Shown: positions 27,011-34,997, numbered from the stretch's first letter. The stretch: 49,018 nt of DNA from Desulfotomaculum sp. (GCA_016841675.1 JAENYQ010000017.1:1-49018), one strand, 5' to 3'. The notes: a model not told the origin generated them from the sequence alone. Numbers and translations are program-made.

Positions 27011-27388
27011 CTAACTGCGTTTCCCGGCTCCCCGACCACCGCGCTTGGACTCGGTGTTCCGGCGTAGGCTGGTCAGCCGTTCGTCGCTGTCCTTCATAAA
27101 ACGGTTAATTTTTTCTTCAAATGAAATTTCCGGTTTTCTGCTACGACGAGGCTTTTCCAGGGCTTGTTTAATGGACAGCCCTATCTTTCCTCGGGGGTCA
27201 ACGGTAATGACTTTAACTTTAACCCGGTCACTGACTTTAAAAAAGTCATGAATATCTTTTACATATTCCTCAGCAATCTCAGAAATATGTACCAGCCCGG
27301 TTACCCCGCCCGGCAATTCAATGAATGCACCGAAATTTGTGATTCCGGTGACTTTACCTTCTAATATTTCCCCCGCTTGCACTGGCAT
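27011..27388 (-). CDS. yabR: S1 RNA-binding domain protein (YabR-like)
   Basis: A 125-residue protein made of one S1 domain (about 4-75, with EGKVTGITNFGAFIEL and GLVHISEIAEEYV) and a basic tail rich in Lys, Arg and Gly. It matches YabR, which in B. subtilis also follows divIC. It should bind RNA or the ribosome; the exact role is not established. AGGGGG lies 13 bases before the ATG, somewhat far. A strong terminator closes the unit. Confidence 0.92.
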   Translation of the reverse strand: MPVQAGEILEGKVTGITNFGAFIELPGGVTGLVHISEIAEEYVKDIHDFFKVSDRVKVKVITVDPRGKIGLSIKQALEKPRRSRKPEISFEEKINRFMKDSDERLTSLRRNTESKRGGRGAGKRS

Positions 27389-27470
27389 TCTACAAAATTT
27401 CCCCCTGCCGGACTAAAAGAACCTTGATTAATTATATCAAAGCCACGCCTTGTGTCAAGCGTGTCGTTTT

Positions 27471-27872
27471 TTAATCGCCAACTTCCGCATCAGATACTGC
27501 CGGCGCACCTGTAGCTCCATTAGCCATTGGCACTATCCGGGTCTCTCCGGGCTTGACCAGACCCAGTTTCTCCCTGGCTACTTGCTCTACGTATGCATCA
27601 GACCGTAACAATTCCAACTGTTTGCTTAAATCCTGGTTCACCACACGCAGTTCATCCACCTCGGTCTGGATGGCCTGTAGGTCCCTCTGCATCGTATAAA
27701 GTGAGTCAAATCGGCCACTTAAAGATATCGAGACATACAGCAGCAATAGTCCCACCACCAACAATGGCAGCCTACTGCGGGATAGCTGAAATATCCGGCG
27801 GCGCTTTTGCCTGGCTGCCGGGTGCTCCACTACATTATCGTTGACCTTGTTCTGCCATGTGCCGGTTGTCAC
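27471..27872 (-). CDS. divIC: Septum formation initiator family protein DivIC
   Basis: A bitopic division protein of 133 residues: a basic cytoplasmic N terminus, one membrane segment (LPLLVVGLLLLYVSI, about 35-50) and an outer coiled coil (about 57-95) followed by the FtsB/DivIC tail AREKLGLVKPGE. It belongs to the divisome with FtsL and DivIB. The GTG at 27872 is placed about 10 bases after GGAG; a GTG at 27881 overlaps the upstream stop (GTGA) but touches the ribosome site. It follows a small HTH gene and precedes yabR, as in the conserved yabP-yabQ-divIC-yabR order. Confidence 0.92.
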   Translation of the reverse strand: MTTGTWQNKVNDNVVEHPAARQKRRRIFQLSRSRLPLLVVGLLLLYVSISLSGRFDSLYTMQRDLQAIQTEVDELRVVNQDLSKQLELLRSDAYVEQVAREKLGLVKPGETRIVPMANGATGAPAVSDAEVGD

Positions 27873-27877
27873 GTCCT

Positions 27878-28105
27878 TCACTCTCCTTCATCATCCGGTC
27901 CAAATAACCCAAGACTATGCCCGGGGATAACAATAATCACTTGGTAACCTTTTGCCCTGGCTCTTCCAAATAACGTCGCCACGGTGCTGGTGCCAATCCC
28001 CAGCCGGGACGCCACTTGGTCGTTAGAAAAACCCATTTCCTTAAGGGTTACCACCTGGCGTTCCCGAAAACTGAGTTTTTCCGCACCCCTAATCTCAATT
28101 TGCAT
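27878..28105 (-). CDS. Small LuxR-type helix-turn-helix protein
   Basis: A 75-residue protein with one helix-turn-helix of the LuxR/sigma region 4 type (LSFRERQVVTLKE, GIGTSTVATLFGRAR, about 11-50) and a short hydrophobic tail. It has no effector domain, so it would act alone or with a partner. GGGGTGG precedes the ATG. It sits directly before divIC, overlapping its reading frame end, in a position empty in B. subtilis. Its targets are unknown. Confidence 0.82.
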   Translation of the reverse strand: MQIEIRGAEKLSFRERQVVTLKEMGFSNDQVASRLGIGTSTVATLFGRARAKGYQVIIVIPGHSLGLFGPDDEGE

Positions 28106-28255
28106 TCAGGCCACCCCACCCGCCCGGTTACAGCTGCTCAAAAACTATCTAGTTAGATAACAATATTATTACAATATGACTACAAAATTTCTACACTTGC
28201 AAGACATATCCTGCCAATCTGAAAATATTTTAAAAATTAACTGCATCAGCCTACC

Positions 28256-28301
28256 AGTCAATTGTAGGGGCGGACAAAATCGTCCGCCCCTACAATTGAC
28301 T
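28256..28301. repeat. 46-bp perfect palindrome
   Basis: Arms of 20 bases (28256-28275 and 28282-28301) are perfectly complementary around a 6-base loop. The inner part GTAGGGGCGGAC resembles the GTAGGGGCACCC family at 29795 and 35106. It lies between two minus-strand genes. Confidence 0.88.
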
Positions 28302-28315
28302 GATGGAAGAAAAAA

Positions 28316-28336
28316 AAGCCGGTTATTAACCGGCTT
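28316..28336 (-). terminator. Terminator overlapping the end of the winged-helix gene
   Basis: A 10-bp stem AAGCCGGTTA against TAACCGGCTT includes the last codons and the stop of the gene at 28326 and is followed by TTTTTTT on the minus strand. Confidence 0.85.
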
Positions 28337-28610
28337 TTTCTTCTTCCACCATAGCGAGGTATTCATCACCCAACTTGGTTAGGCTACAAATTTTGCTTTT
28401 GCCCTCGGTGGAAACGTCTACCAAACCCAGAGCGTAAAGCTGCATAATCACGTGGTCCAGCACTGCCCTTTTTACTCTTGACAGCAGGGAAAGGTCCTCT
28501 TTGTTCATGCTGCCCTCGGTTACTAGTGTTTCCAATACCCGCGTAGCCTCATCGGGTAATCGATCCCCTGCCTTGACCAAATAGTCCGCCAGCGGCGTTG
28601 TGCTTATCAT
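28326..28610 (-). CDS. Small winged-helix DNA-binding protein
   Basis: The 94-residue protein reads as a winged helix-turn-helix: a first helix region (EATRVLETLVTEGSMNKEDL), a recognition helix (SRVKRAVLDHVIMQLYALG) and a wing with GLVDVSTEGKSKICSLT. It resembles MarR/ArsR-sized regulators but has no recognisable sensor. GGAGGG lies 8 bases before the ATG. It is a single-gene unit with its own terminator. No target can be inferred. Confidence 0.8.
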   Translation of the reverse strand: MISTTPLADYLVKAGDRLPDEATRVLETLVTEGSMNKEDLSLLSRVKRAVLDHVIMQLYALGLVDVSTEGKSKICSLTKLGDEYLAMVEEEKAG

Positions 28611-28796
28611 ATGGGCATCCCTCCTATATCTATATTTTTACCTTTTTTTCCTAATTAATAAGCCACTAAATAAATTTTTTACATGTTTGTCAAAATAATT
28701 TTTGGAAACACTATTACTAATTAACTAAATGGCTGATTTTTTATGGTTTACCAATTGCGTTAGACGGTTTTGGCAATACTAGTTATGAGGTGTTAA

Positions 28797-29429
28797 ATGA
28801 TGAGCAGAAAAGCGGGATTAATAGTAATTCTTCTACTAATAGCTTGTACCGGGGTTTTTCACGCCTGGAAACAGTACGGTGTCCAACCCCCGGGACTAAT
28901 CCGCCTGCATGTGGTAGCTAACAGTAATACCTTTTACGACCAGGACTTAAAGTATCAGGTCAAGGACCGCATTGTTAAGGAAACGTCAGCATCGTTTAAA
29001 GGTGCTGCCAATGCGGATGAAGCCAGAGCTCTTTCCAGCGCAGCAAGCACGCAGATTGAAAATATAGCCCGAGACGAAATCCAGCGTCAGGGATATGATT
29101 ACCCGGTGCGGGTAGAACTGGGAACTTACTATTTTCCGGTTAAGACCTATACCTTGCAAAATAGTAATGGCATTTCCCACCTGACCCTGTCACCGGGCCG
29201 CTACGAGGCGGTAAGGGTAGTTATCGGCAACGGTCGGGGAGCTAACTGGTGGTGCGTACTTTACCCGCCGCTGTGCTTTGCTGATACCAACCGAGCCTTG
29301 CCCCCCATTGCGTTGCCTACGGCTTCAGCGATAGAAAAAAATGACACCCCTGGCGGAGAAAACATCAGGCAACCGCGGATAGAATATCGCTTTCGTGCCG
29401 TCGAGCTGTGGAATAAAATATTTCGTTAA
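28797..29429 (+). CDS. spoIIR: Stage II sporulation protein R
   Basis: The 210-residue protein has an N-terminal membrane or signal segment (about 6-22) and the SpoIIR core beginning GLIRLHVVANSNTFYDQDLKY. It is made in the forespore under SigF, exported to the intermembrane space, and signals SpoIIGA to activate SigE in the mother cell. GAGGTG stands before a pair of ATG codons at 28797 and 28800; either may be used. It is on the plus strand, opposite to its neighbours. A -10-like GGCAATACTA for SigF lies upstream but no matching -35 was found. Confidence 0.93.
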   Translation: MMSRKAGLIVILLLIACTGVFHAWKQYGVQPPGLIRLHVVANSNTFYDQDLKYQVKDRIVKETSASFKGAANADEARALSSAASTQIENIARDEIQRQGYDYPVRVELGTYYFPVKTYTLQNSNGISHLTLSPGRYEAVRVVIGNGRGANWWCVLYPPLCFADTNRALPPIALPTASAIEKNDTPGGENIRQPRIEYRFRAVELWNKIFR

Positions 29430-29454
29430 ACTGGTAAAAAATGTTGGAAATAAC

Positions 29455-29483
29455 TTGCATGTTTTCATAAACCAGTGTATCTT
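29455..29483 (+). promoter_or_regulatory. SigA-like promoter for the 84-aa gene
   Basis: TTGCAT (29455-29460) and TATCTT (29478-29483) are separated by 17 bases and stand 28 bases before the start codon. Confidence 0.4.
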
Positions 29484-29510
29484 GAAAAGAAAATATTGGA
29501 GGTATTAAAG

Positions 29511-29765
29511 ATGCAACACACTACTAACACCAGAGTCATTTTTGCTGACTCCGAAGAAGAGGCCCGTCAAAAATACCTTGCCGAAGATATTAAGACTGAG
29601 GATCCCCAAGCCGTTTTAGAATGTTATAAGGCGATTGAAGACGAAGAGTTTGATTTATCAGCAGATTTTAACTTTATCGGGGAGATATCTGTTTCGTTGT
29701 CGGTTATGGAAGTTATCCGCCAGGATCCTGAACGGGGTTATGTCTTGTATTACCTGGAAAACTAA
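29511..29765 (+). CDS. Acidic 84-aa protein of unknown function
   Basis: I do not recognise this family. The start at 29511 is clear: GGAGG lies 8 bases before the ATG. The protein is strongly acidic (many Glu and Asp, for example DSEEEARQ and AIEDEEFDL), has one Cys and no membrane segment or signal. It lies on the plus strand after spoIIR with its own likely promoter, and palindromic repeats follow it. Confidence 0.75.
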   Translation: MQHTTNTRVIFADSEEEARQKYLAEDIKTEDPQAVLECYKAIEDEEFDLSADFNFIGEISVSLSVMEVIRQDPERGYVLYYLEN

Positions 29766-29794
29766 TTCCGGTCTTTTATGTCCTTCATAACGAA

Positions 29795-29823
29795 GTAGGG
29801 GCACCCCTCGCGGGTGCCCCTAC
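29795..29823. repeat. 29-bp perfect palindrome
   Basis: GTAGGGGCACCC and its exact complement flank a 5-base loop. It belongs with the repeats at 23306 and 35106, and may also end transcription from the plus-strand gene before it. Confidence 0.88.
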
Positions 29824-29878
29824 GACATTATTTGGAAATATTGTTGGTATATATTACTACAGCGTAAACTAAAAGTTA

Positions 29879-29963
29879 GCGAAGCCATGGGGACGGTTCG
29901 AGCGCTTCCGAAGCGCAGCGAAGGACCGAAGGGAAAGCGATGGAACCGTCCCCGTGGCTTCGC
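29879..29963. repeat. 85-bp inverted-repeat element
   Basis: Arms of 21 bases (29879-29899 and 29943-29963) match with one mismatch and contain GGGGACGGTTC/GAACCGTCCCC; the centre has a further GCGCTTC/GAAGCGC hairpin. It looks like a REP-type element. Confidence 0.85.
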
Positions 29964-29983
29964 ATTTGGAACGGAGAAGGCCT

Positions 29984-30547
29984 TTATCTTTTGCGCTTTA
30001 GAACCGCCTTTATTTCTCGCCAGCGGACCGCCTGCTGCCGGTAAAATGCTTTCATGGGCGCAGGTACCATTCTCTTAACCACTACCCCTAAAAACCCGCC
30101 TGCTATGCTCAGGACCCTGCCTAATAATCGAAAGGGGAACATCAACACCAGGAACAACATTCGGAACGGGAAAAACAATACTACTAACAGCCATGTTAAC
30201 ACCCGCCAAATCCAGCGCAGCAGCCTAATTGCCTGTTCAAGGCCTAAAACAATTACTTTTCGCACCGTTTGGCGGCATAAGCGGTGGTATAACCAGGCAC
30301 CGATACCCAAACCCAAAAGTACGAAAAAACGAACCTCACCCTGATTATAATACCAGAGCAAGGCATATACCACCACGGTCGACACCAGCCAGAATAAGAT
30401 GTCACCCACGTGCACAGCTATTTTTCTTAGTCGCCAAACATAACCGATCCCGGCGTAGAAGTCATAGATTATTCCCACTAGCACCCCGGTTAATATAGTA
30501 TAAAAGAACAACATAAACTGGCTGGCTACCGGTTCCGCCACCACCAT
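29984..30547 (-). CDS. yabQ: Spore cortex biosynthesis protein YabQ
   Basis: A 187-residue hydrophobic protein with four or five membrane segments (for example LFFYTILTGVLVGIIYDFYA near the start and LLVVLFFPFRMLFLVLMFPF later) and a basic tail. YabQ is made in the mother cell under SigE and is required for cortex formation. The ATG at 30547 is my choice, but the start is uncertain: TTG at 30556 and nearby GTG codons are also possible and none has a well-placed site. It follows yabP by 28 bases, as in B. subtilis. Confidence 0.88.
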   Translation of the reverse strand: MVVAEPVASQFMLFFYTILTGVLVGIIYDFYAGIGYVWRLRKIAVHVGDILFWLVSTVVVYALLWYYNQGEVRFFVLLGLGIGAWLYHRLCRQTVRKVIVLGLEQAIRLLRWIWRVLTWLLVVLFFPFRMLFLVLMFPFRLLGRVLSIAGGFLGVVVKRMVPAPMKAFYRQQAVRWREIKAVLKRKR

Positions 30548-30575
30548 TACCCCCAAGGATTTGGTGTCATCACAC

Positions 30576-30860
30576 CTATTTAAAGATCCTGTCCATTAGC
30601 CCCTTGTTCCTGGCACCCCCGGTTGTTTTACCTTCACTGTAAATCATATGGTCCACTTTGCCCTCCACTACCAGGTTGCCTGCTTCCAGGTTTAACAGGG
30701 TGATATGCAGCCCTTCACCCCGGATAGTAAGTTGCCCCAGGTTTGTATCCAGGTTGATTTCCCTTTCATTAAATTTACCTACATGCTCCACTCCGTCGAC
30801 TACCAGGTGCTTACGGTCTGTAAGAAGAAGCCGGTTATTTAAAACTCGTTTTTGTTCCAT
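30576..30860 (-). CDS. yabP: Sporulation protein YabP
   Basis: The 94-residue protein matches YabP in size and pattern (NRLLLTDRKHLVVDGVEHV, then FNEREINLDTNLGQLTIRG). YabP is a small mother-cell protein made during sporulation under SigE, related to YqfC, and the locus is linked to spore cortex. The ATG at 30860 has GGGAGGTG upstream. It precedes yabQ in the same operon. Confidence 0.92.
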   Translation of the reverse strand: MEQKRVLNNRLLLTDRKHLVVDGVEHVGKFNEREINLDTNLGQLTIRGEGLHITLLNLEAGNLVVEGKVDHMIYSEGKTTGGARNKGLMDRIFK

Positions 30861-30997
30861 TACCCATTCACCTCCCGGGCCCGGGAACACGGGTTAACGG
30901 GTTAACCGGTTGACCGTCTAATACCAAACCCCACTGAAATTAGTTTTTCAGCGGGAACTGATTAGCGGCAACCCGGGGGATAAAACATTTCAGTCTA

Positions 30998-31025
30998 TAT
31001 CTATGCCCCAGACCCATAATTATGC
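30998..31025 (-). promoter_or_regulatory. SigE-like promoter upstream of yabP
   Basis: On the minus strand GCATAAT (31019-31025) and CATAGATA (30998-31005) are 13 bases apart, close to the SigE pattern kmATAtt-N14-CATACAnT. It is 138 bases from the yabP start. The gap 30861-31274 otherwise holds only short repeats. Confidence 0.35.
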
Positions 31026-31088
31026 AACATTAAAGGCGTGAATCAAACCCTTCGGGGCTAGTTACAAACAAGACAGGCAGTCACAAAA

Positions 31089-31147
31089 CAAAAAGGGGAC
31101 AGGCATCTTTTTTCAAAAACCAAAAAAAGCAGCCTGTCCCCTTTTTG
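31089..31147. repeat. 59-bp palindromic repeat (copy 1 of 2)
   Basis: Ends with 15-base perfect arms AAAAAGGGGACAGGC and GCCTGTCCCCTTTTT; an inner CTTTTTT/AAAAAAG pair extends the hairpin. A nearly identical copy is at 32699-32756, on the other side of spoIID. Confidence 0.9.
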
Positions 31148-31274
31148 GTATACTTTCCTAACCACAAGAAAAAAGACGGCCTTGCCAAGGGCCGCCTTAA
31201 ATAATACTGTACAGCCGCAGCCGGTTTCCGAAGCCGCGCCACGGCTGCAACCTGCCACTGAAAAAAATGTGGGT

Positions 31275-32222
31275 TCAATCCCATAATTTTTGGATATCTA
31301 CGTCCCGGTAATAAAACCTGATAATGTCTTGGGGTTCTTTACCATCCTGGGCCATCTTATTGGCTCCCCATTGGCATAAACCTACTCCGTGCCCGAACCC
31401 CTTACCTTCCAGTACCAGATTACTTCCCTCAACCGTTGCCCGGGAAATCAACATGGACCGCACTTCTTCACTGCCCAGTGCCAGTCTAAGTTGGGGACCG
31501 CTAACCGTAGCGGAACCGATTTGTATTTTAGTCGCCCTGCCGGAAGGCCCCCTTTCAGCTATATTTACTTCGCCAATACGGCCTGGATCGGTTCCGCTAA
31601 TCTCCTGTACCGCCGCTTTTACCCGTGTCAGTGGTATTTGGGCCCGCCAATGTTTGTTTTCCGGTACCGTGACTGCCAGGCAACCGTCCCGCGCCCCGGC
31701 CTTGATATAATTTGTGGGCTTTTTAAAATACGCCAGCCCCTCCTGAGCCGAAGCGGAAATGCCGCCGTCGCACGCCGAAAACCAACCCTTCACATAATCG
31801 CCGCGGTAGGTAATCACCTCTCCACGGGTAGATTCTACGGCCTTAAGTACATTATCATTTATTCTTGAAGGATCATATGCTTGGAATTCCTGTACATCCG
31901 TAGATGCGTCCGTTCCGTGCAATTCTTTAACCCGCCCGGTCTGTATGTTTTCCATGGTAAAGGTACGGGCCACTATTGCCTGTGCCGCCAGGGCATTATT
32001 GGGCCAGGTGGGCTCCATTTCCGCCGCCACCACCCCGGCCAGGTATTCTTCTAATTTGATGTCCTTTGTTATACCCTGTTCCTTTACAAACAGACTAATG
32101 GTGGGCTCCTTATCGGGCGCACCCGGAACGGGATCCACGGGTTTGCGCTGCGGTGCCCTGGTGCAACCCCAGACCAGCAACAGCACCATAAGCAAAATCA
32201 TAATTTTTTTTAAAATTCTCAA
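31275..32222 (-). CDS. spoIID: Stage II sporulation protein D (SpoIID/LytB lytic transglycosylase)
   Basis: The 315-residue protein has an N-terminal lipoprotein-like segment (MILLMVLLLVWGC) and the SpoIID domain: EEYLAGVVAAEM, LAAQAIVARTF and the C-terminal GFGHGVGLCQWGANKMA. SpoIID cuts peptidoglycan during engulfment, with SpoIIM and SpoIIP. The TTG at 32222 is chosen because GGGAGGG lies 6 bases before it; the GTG five codons upstream overlaps that site. A good SigE-type promoter stands immediately upstream, which fits mother-cell expression. Confidence 0.93.
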   Translation of the reverse strand: MRILKKIMILLMVLLLVWGCTRAPQRKPVDPVPGAPDKEPTISLFVKEQGITKDIKLEEYLAGVVAAEMEPTWPNNALAAQAIVARTFTMENIQTGRVKELHGTDASTDVQEFQAYDPSRINDNVLKAVESTRGEVITYRGDYVKGWFSACDGGISASAQEGLAYFKKPTNYIKAGARDGCLAVTVPENKHWRAQIPLTRVKAAVQEISGTDPGRIGEVNIAERGPSGRATKIQIGSATVSGPQLRLALGSEEVRSMLISRATVEGSNLVLEGKGFGHGVGLCQWGANKMAQDGKEPQDIIRFYYRDVDIQKLWD

Positions 32223-32247
32223 AGATAACCCTCCCACACTTTTTTTT

Positions 32248-32276
32248 ATTTTTTGTGCGGAAGGACTAAAATATGC
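32248..32276 (-). promoter_or_regulatory. SigE-type promoter of spoIID
   Basis: On the minus strand GCATATT (32270-32276) matches the SigE -35 fully, and CAAAAAAT (32248-32255) matches the -10 at six of eight positions after a 14-base spacer. It overlaps the end of the small upstream reading frame. Confidence 0.55.
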
Positions 32277-32559
32277 CGTCAGGCCCCCTGGTAAAGTAAT
32301 GAAGTACCCCGGTTAACCGCGCAGCACCGCAAGGACGTAAGCCCCCGGCAAAAGTAGTGGCACCCGGCCAGGTTTTTCCGACCGGACCGCCAACCAGTGC
32401 CACGCATCTGGATGAAATAACAGCATAAATCGCTTCCAGACAGCCGTTTTTGTCTATTAACCAGCCGGTAAGTTTCCTTTTCCCAGCCCGGGCCCAACGG
32501 AGAGGCACGGTGGTAGATATGCTGATTTGTTTTCCTCGCACCCATGGCATCCAGTGCAT
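32266..32559 (-). CDS. Possible 97-aa protein of unknown function
   Basis: I do not recognise this protein. The case for a gene is a well-placed GGAGG 7 bases before the ATG and codon use like that of its neighbours. The product has several Cys and Trp and a stretch LEAIYAVISSRCVALVGGPVG that could pack as a small fold; no signal or clear membrane segment is seen. Another frame (32279-32578) is open over the same bases but has no ribosome site. It lies upstream of spoIID on the same strand. Confidence 0.45.
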   Translation of the reverse strand: MHWMPWVRGKQISISTTVPLRWARAGKRKLTGWLIDKNGCLEAIYAVISSRCVALVGGPVGKTWPGATTFAGGLRPCGAARLTGVLHYFTRGPDGIF

Positions 32560-32698
32560 ATCGATACCTCCAATCCATTTATTGTAAATGTTACCATATC
32601 AGTGCAAATAGCGTATGAGGCGATAATAGCCTTCATATGTAATTTAGGTTTCTGCTGCGCACAAATGCTACCGTTTTTAACCAAATGGGTCACCAGAG

Positions 32699-32756
32699 CA
32701 AAAAGGGGACAGGCATCTTTTTTAAAAACCGAAAAAAGCAGCCTGTCCCCTTTTTG
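32699..32756. repeat. 58-bp palindromic repeat (copy 2 of 2)
   Basis: Same element as 31089-31147, differing by one missing base and one substitution in the loop region. Confidence 0.9.
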
Positions 32757-32760
32757 CTCA

Positions 32761-32826
32761 GCCCTTGTTCTCATTCTGAATTCTGACTTCTGACTTCTAA
32801 ATCCTTAATTTGACTCCTGACTCCTC
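32761..32826. repeat. Heptad-repeat element (copy B)
   Basis: Contains CTTGTTCTCATTCTGAATTCT, then CTGACTT heptads and TGACTCCTGACTCCT. It abuts the 58-bp palindrome. Confidence 0.7.
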
Positions 32827-32854
32827 AAAATAAAAAGGCCCCTCCCAGGGACCA

Positions 32855-33121
32855 CTAGTCATCAATTTCCACCCGGTTACTTTCAAGCAATTCATATAAT
32901 TCCGCCGCCTGCTTAGCCGGCACGGCTTCCCTTAACTCAGTTACTCTGATCTTTAATAACCGCTGCCCCAGTAATATTTCCAACACATCTCCAGGCTGGA
33001 CAACGGTTCCAGCCTTTGCAGTTCGGTCGTTAATCTTAATCTGTTGTCGGTCACAAACTTCCTTGGCCAGCGCACGCCTTTTGATAATTCGGGAAACCTT
33101 AAGAAATTTATCTAGTCTCAA
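32855..33121 (-). CDS. rqcP: S4-domain RNA-binding protein RqcP (YabO)
   Basis: An 88-residue protein consisting of one S4 domain (MRLDKFLKVSRIIKRR, VVQPGDVLEI). RqcP binds stalled 50S subunits with RqcH and helps add Ala tails to nascent chains in ribosome quality control. The start is a TTG at 33121 with a modest GAAGAGAG site. It lies between HU and spoIID in the position of yabO. Confidence 0.92.
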   Translation of the reverse strand: MRLDKFLKVSRIIKRRALAKEVCDRQQIKINDRTAKAGTVVQPGDVLEILLGQRLLKIRVTELREAVPAKQAAELYELLESNRVEIDD

Positions 33122-33148
33122 TATATCTATCTCTCTTCACAAGCCGGG

Positions 33149-33421
33149 CTAGGAAACCGCATCCCGCAGAGCCTTACCGGCTTTAAAAACGGGAACTTTA
33201 GCTGCGGCAATACTAATTTCTTCACCGGTTTGCGGATTGCGGCCCTTGCGGGCTGCCCTTTCCCGGATTTCAAAGGTTCCGAAACCAACCAATTGGACTT
33301 TGTCACCACTGGCGAGAGATTCCTCAACCGTTGTTAACAACGCCGCTACGGCTTTTTCCGCATCCTTCTTGGTTATTTCGGCTTTCTCAGCCACACTGGC
33401 AATAAGTTCTGCCTTATTCAT
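33149..33421 (-). CDS. hup: DNA-binding protein HU
   Basis: A 90-residue histone-like protein: [20 protein letters not shown] at the start, [20 protein letters not shown] forming the beta arm. It bends and packs DNA as a dimer. The ATG at 33421 has GAGGGGGG upstream; the longer open frame to 33496 adds residues foreign to the family. It lies between mazG and rqcP, an arrangement known in several Firmicutes. Confidence 0.95.
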   Translation of the reverse strand: MNKAELIASVAEKAEITKKDAEKAVAALLTTVEESLASGDKVQLVGFGTFEIRERAARKGRNPQTGEEISIAAAKVPVFKAGKALRDAVS

Positions 33422-33521
33422 AAGTACCCCCCTCAATAAATTTACAGGTAACATAGACTTTACTATTCGCTGTTTCTCTAGGAGTTCCTTCTTCAAAGGA
33501 AATTATTTCTGCATTTTTTCT

Positions 33522-34997
33522 TCATTTTTCTTCCTTTTTAGCCTGCTCCCAGAAAAAATCCATCTCATCCAGGGTCATGTCATTTAACTTCTGTCCCTTT
33601 TCAGCAGCTTTACCCTCAATATACCTGAATCGGCGGTGAAACTTGTTGTTAGTTGCAGTCAGGGCAAGTTCGGGATCAATTTCTAACTGCCTGGCCACGT
33701 TTACCGCAGCAAACAGGATATCCCCCGTTTCCTGTTTTAACTGGTCCCGGTTTCCATTCTCCAGCGCCTCTTTCCATTCACTTAGTTCCTCTTCAAGCTT
33801 CCCCAAGGCGCCTTTATAATTGGGCCAGTCGAAACCGGTGCGGGCGGCCCTGGCCTGTATTTTATAAGCGTGCAGCAAGGCCGGCAATCCATGGGGCACT
33901 CCGTCCAGTATGGACCGGTTTTGCCCGGCATCATCGCCTCTTTCGGTTTGTTTGATTTTTTCCCAGGTAACCCGAACCTCATCGCTGCTTTCCAATTGTA
34001 GGTCACCAAAAACGTGGGGGTGACGGCGTACCATCTTGCGACTTACCCCGTCAACCACATCGTTAATATCAAAATACCCACGCTCCCTGGCTATCTGGGC
34101 ATGGAACACGATTTGTAGTAATAAGTCTCCCAATTCTTCACATAATTTATACATATCTTCCTGCTGGATGGTTTCCAGCACCTCGTAAGTCTCTTCCACC
34201 AGGTAGCGGGTCAGGGTATGGTGGTCCTGTTCCCGGTCCCAGGGACACCCGTTCTCGCTCCGCAGCCTGACCAGGATATTGACCAGTTCGTCCATGGGAA
34301 ATCGGCATTCCTTACGTGCTCCGGCCACCGGGGGCAGGTACAGGCTGGTGAGGTGATCCACCCAATTAACCCGGTCAATGTTGTACAGGGGCATGGTCTC
34401 AATCCTTTCCTCGCCAGGCACGCCGGCACCCCTTACCAGGGTCACCTGATGCTCGGCCGGATACAATTCCAGCAAGGCAAGCTTGATATCCCCGGCCACC
34501 AACCGGCTGTAAACCTGAACTACTACTGCTCCCACCGCCGGGTCGGTTGGTTGTTCATCCAGACGCAATCCGTCAACTATTTGCATCCCCTTGACCGGGT
34601 CAATGCGCAGCACGGCATAGACAGCGTCCAAAAAACTCATCGCTGGTACAATTTCCACGGCGATACCCAACCTGTCGGCTTGCTGTAGAATTATCTCCAC
34701 GGCTGTTTCAGCCACCAGCGGATGACCCGGTACTGCATATACCACTGGCGCGATCGCTGCGGCCTCAAGTACTTGATTCGCCATCGCTTGATATATCTGG
34801 TTAAAGTCTGCACCGGATTCATAATACAAGTCAAAGGAGTCAAAATTTATTTGCTGCTGTTTAATCCATTCCACCACCGGATGGATGGTGGTGCGCAGGA
34901 ACAGTTTGTCCGCTCCCCGTAGAATGTCCAGGTTTACCGCTGGTAAGGAATCCCTCCCGCCCGGTCCCAATCCAACAATGGTTATCCCTGCCGTCAA
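33522..34997 (-). CDS. mazG: Nucleoside triphosphate pyrophosphohydrolase with tetrapyrrole methylase-like domain (YabN/MazG)
   Basis: A 491-residue fusion. Residues 1-215 or so resemble the tetrapyrrole (corrin/porphyrin) methylase fold (ITIVGLGPGGRDSL, YAVPGHPLVAE). The rest is a double MazG domain with CPWDREQ near 253 and EELGDLLLQIVFHA near 285, which binds Mg and hydrolyses non-canonical NTPs. The same fusion is YabN in B. subtilis. The start is TTG at 34997 with GGAGGGG. spoVB, usually between spoVT and this gene, is absent. Confidence 0.95.
   Translation of the reverse strand: MTAGITIVGLGPGGRDSLPAVNLDILRGADKLFLRTTIHPVVEWIKQQQINFDSFDLYYESGADFNQIYQAMANQVLEAAAIAPVVYAVPGHPLVAETAVEIILQQADRLGIAVEIVPAMSFLDAVYAVLRIDPVKGMQIVDGLRLDEQPTDPAVGAVVVQVYSRLVAGDIKLALLELYPAEHQVTLVRGAGVPGEERIETMPLYNIDRVNWVDHLTSLYLPPVAGARKECRFPMDELVNILVRLRSENGCPWDREQDHHTLTRYLVEETYEVLETIQQEDMYKLCEELGDLLLQIVFHAQIARERGYFDINDVVDGVSRKMVRRHPHVFGDLQLESSDEVRVTWEKIKQTERGDDAGQNRSILDGVPHGLPALLHAYKIQARAARTGFDWPNYKGALGKLEEELSEWKEALENGNRDQLKQETGDILFAAVNVARQLEIDPELALTATNNKFHRRFRYIEGKAAEKGQKLNDMTLDEMDFFWEQAKKEEK

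Noticed and set aside
28740-28796. SigF promoter for spoIIR
   Set aside because: A -10-like GGCAATACTA is present but no GYATA-like -35 lies at 14-16 bases.
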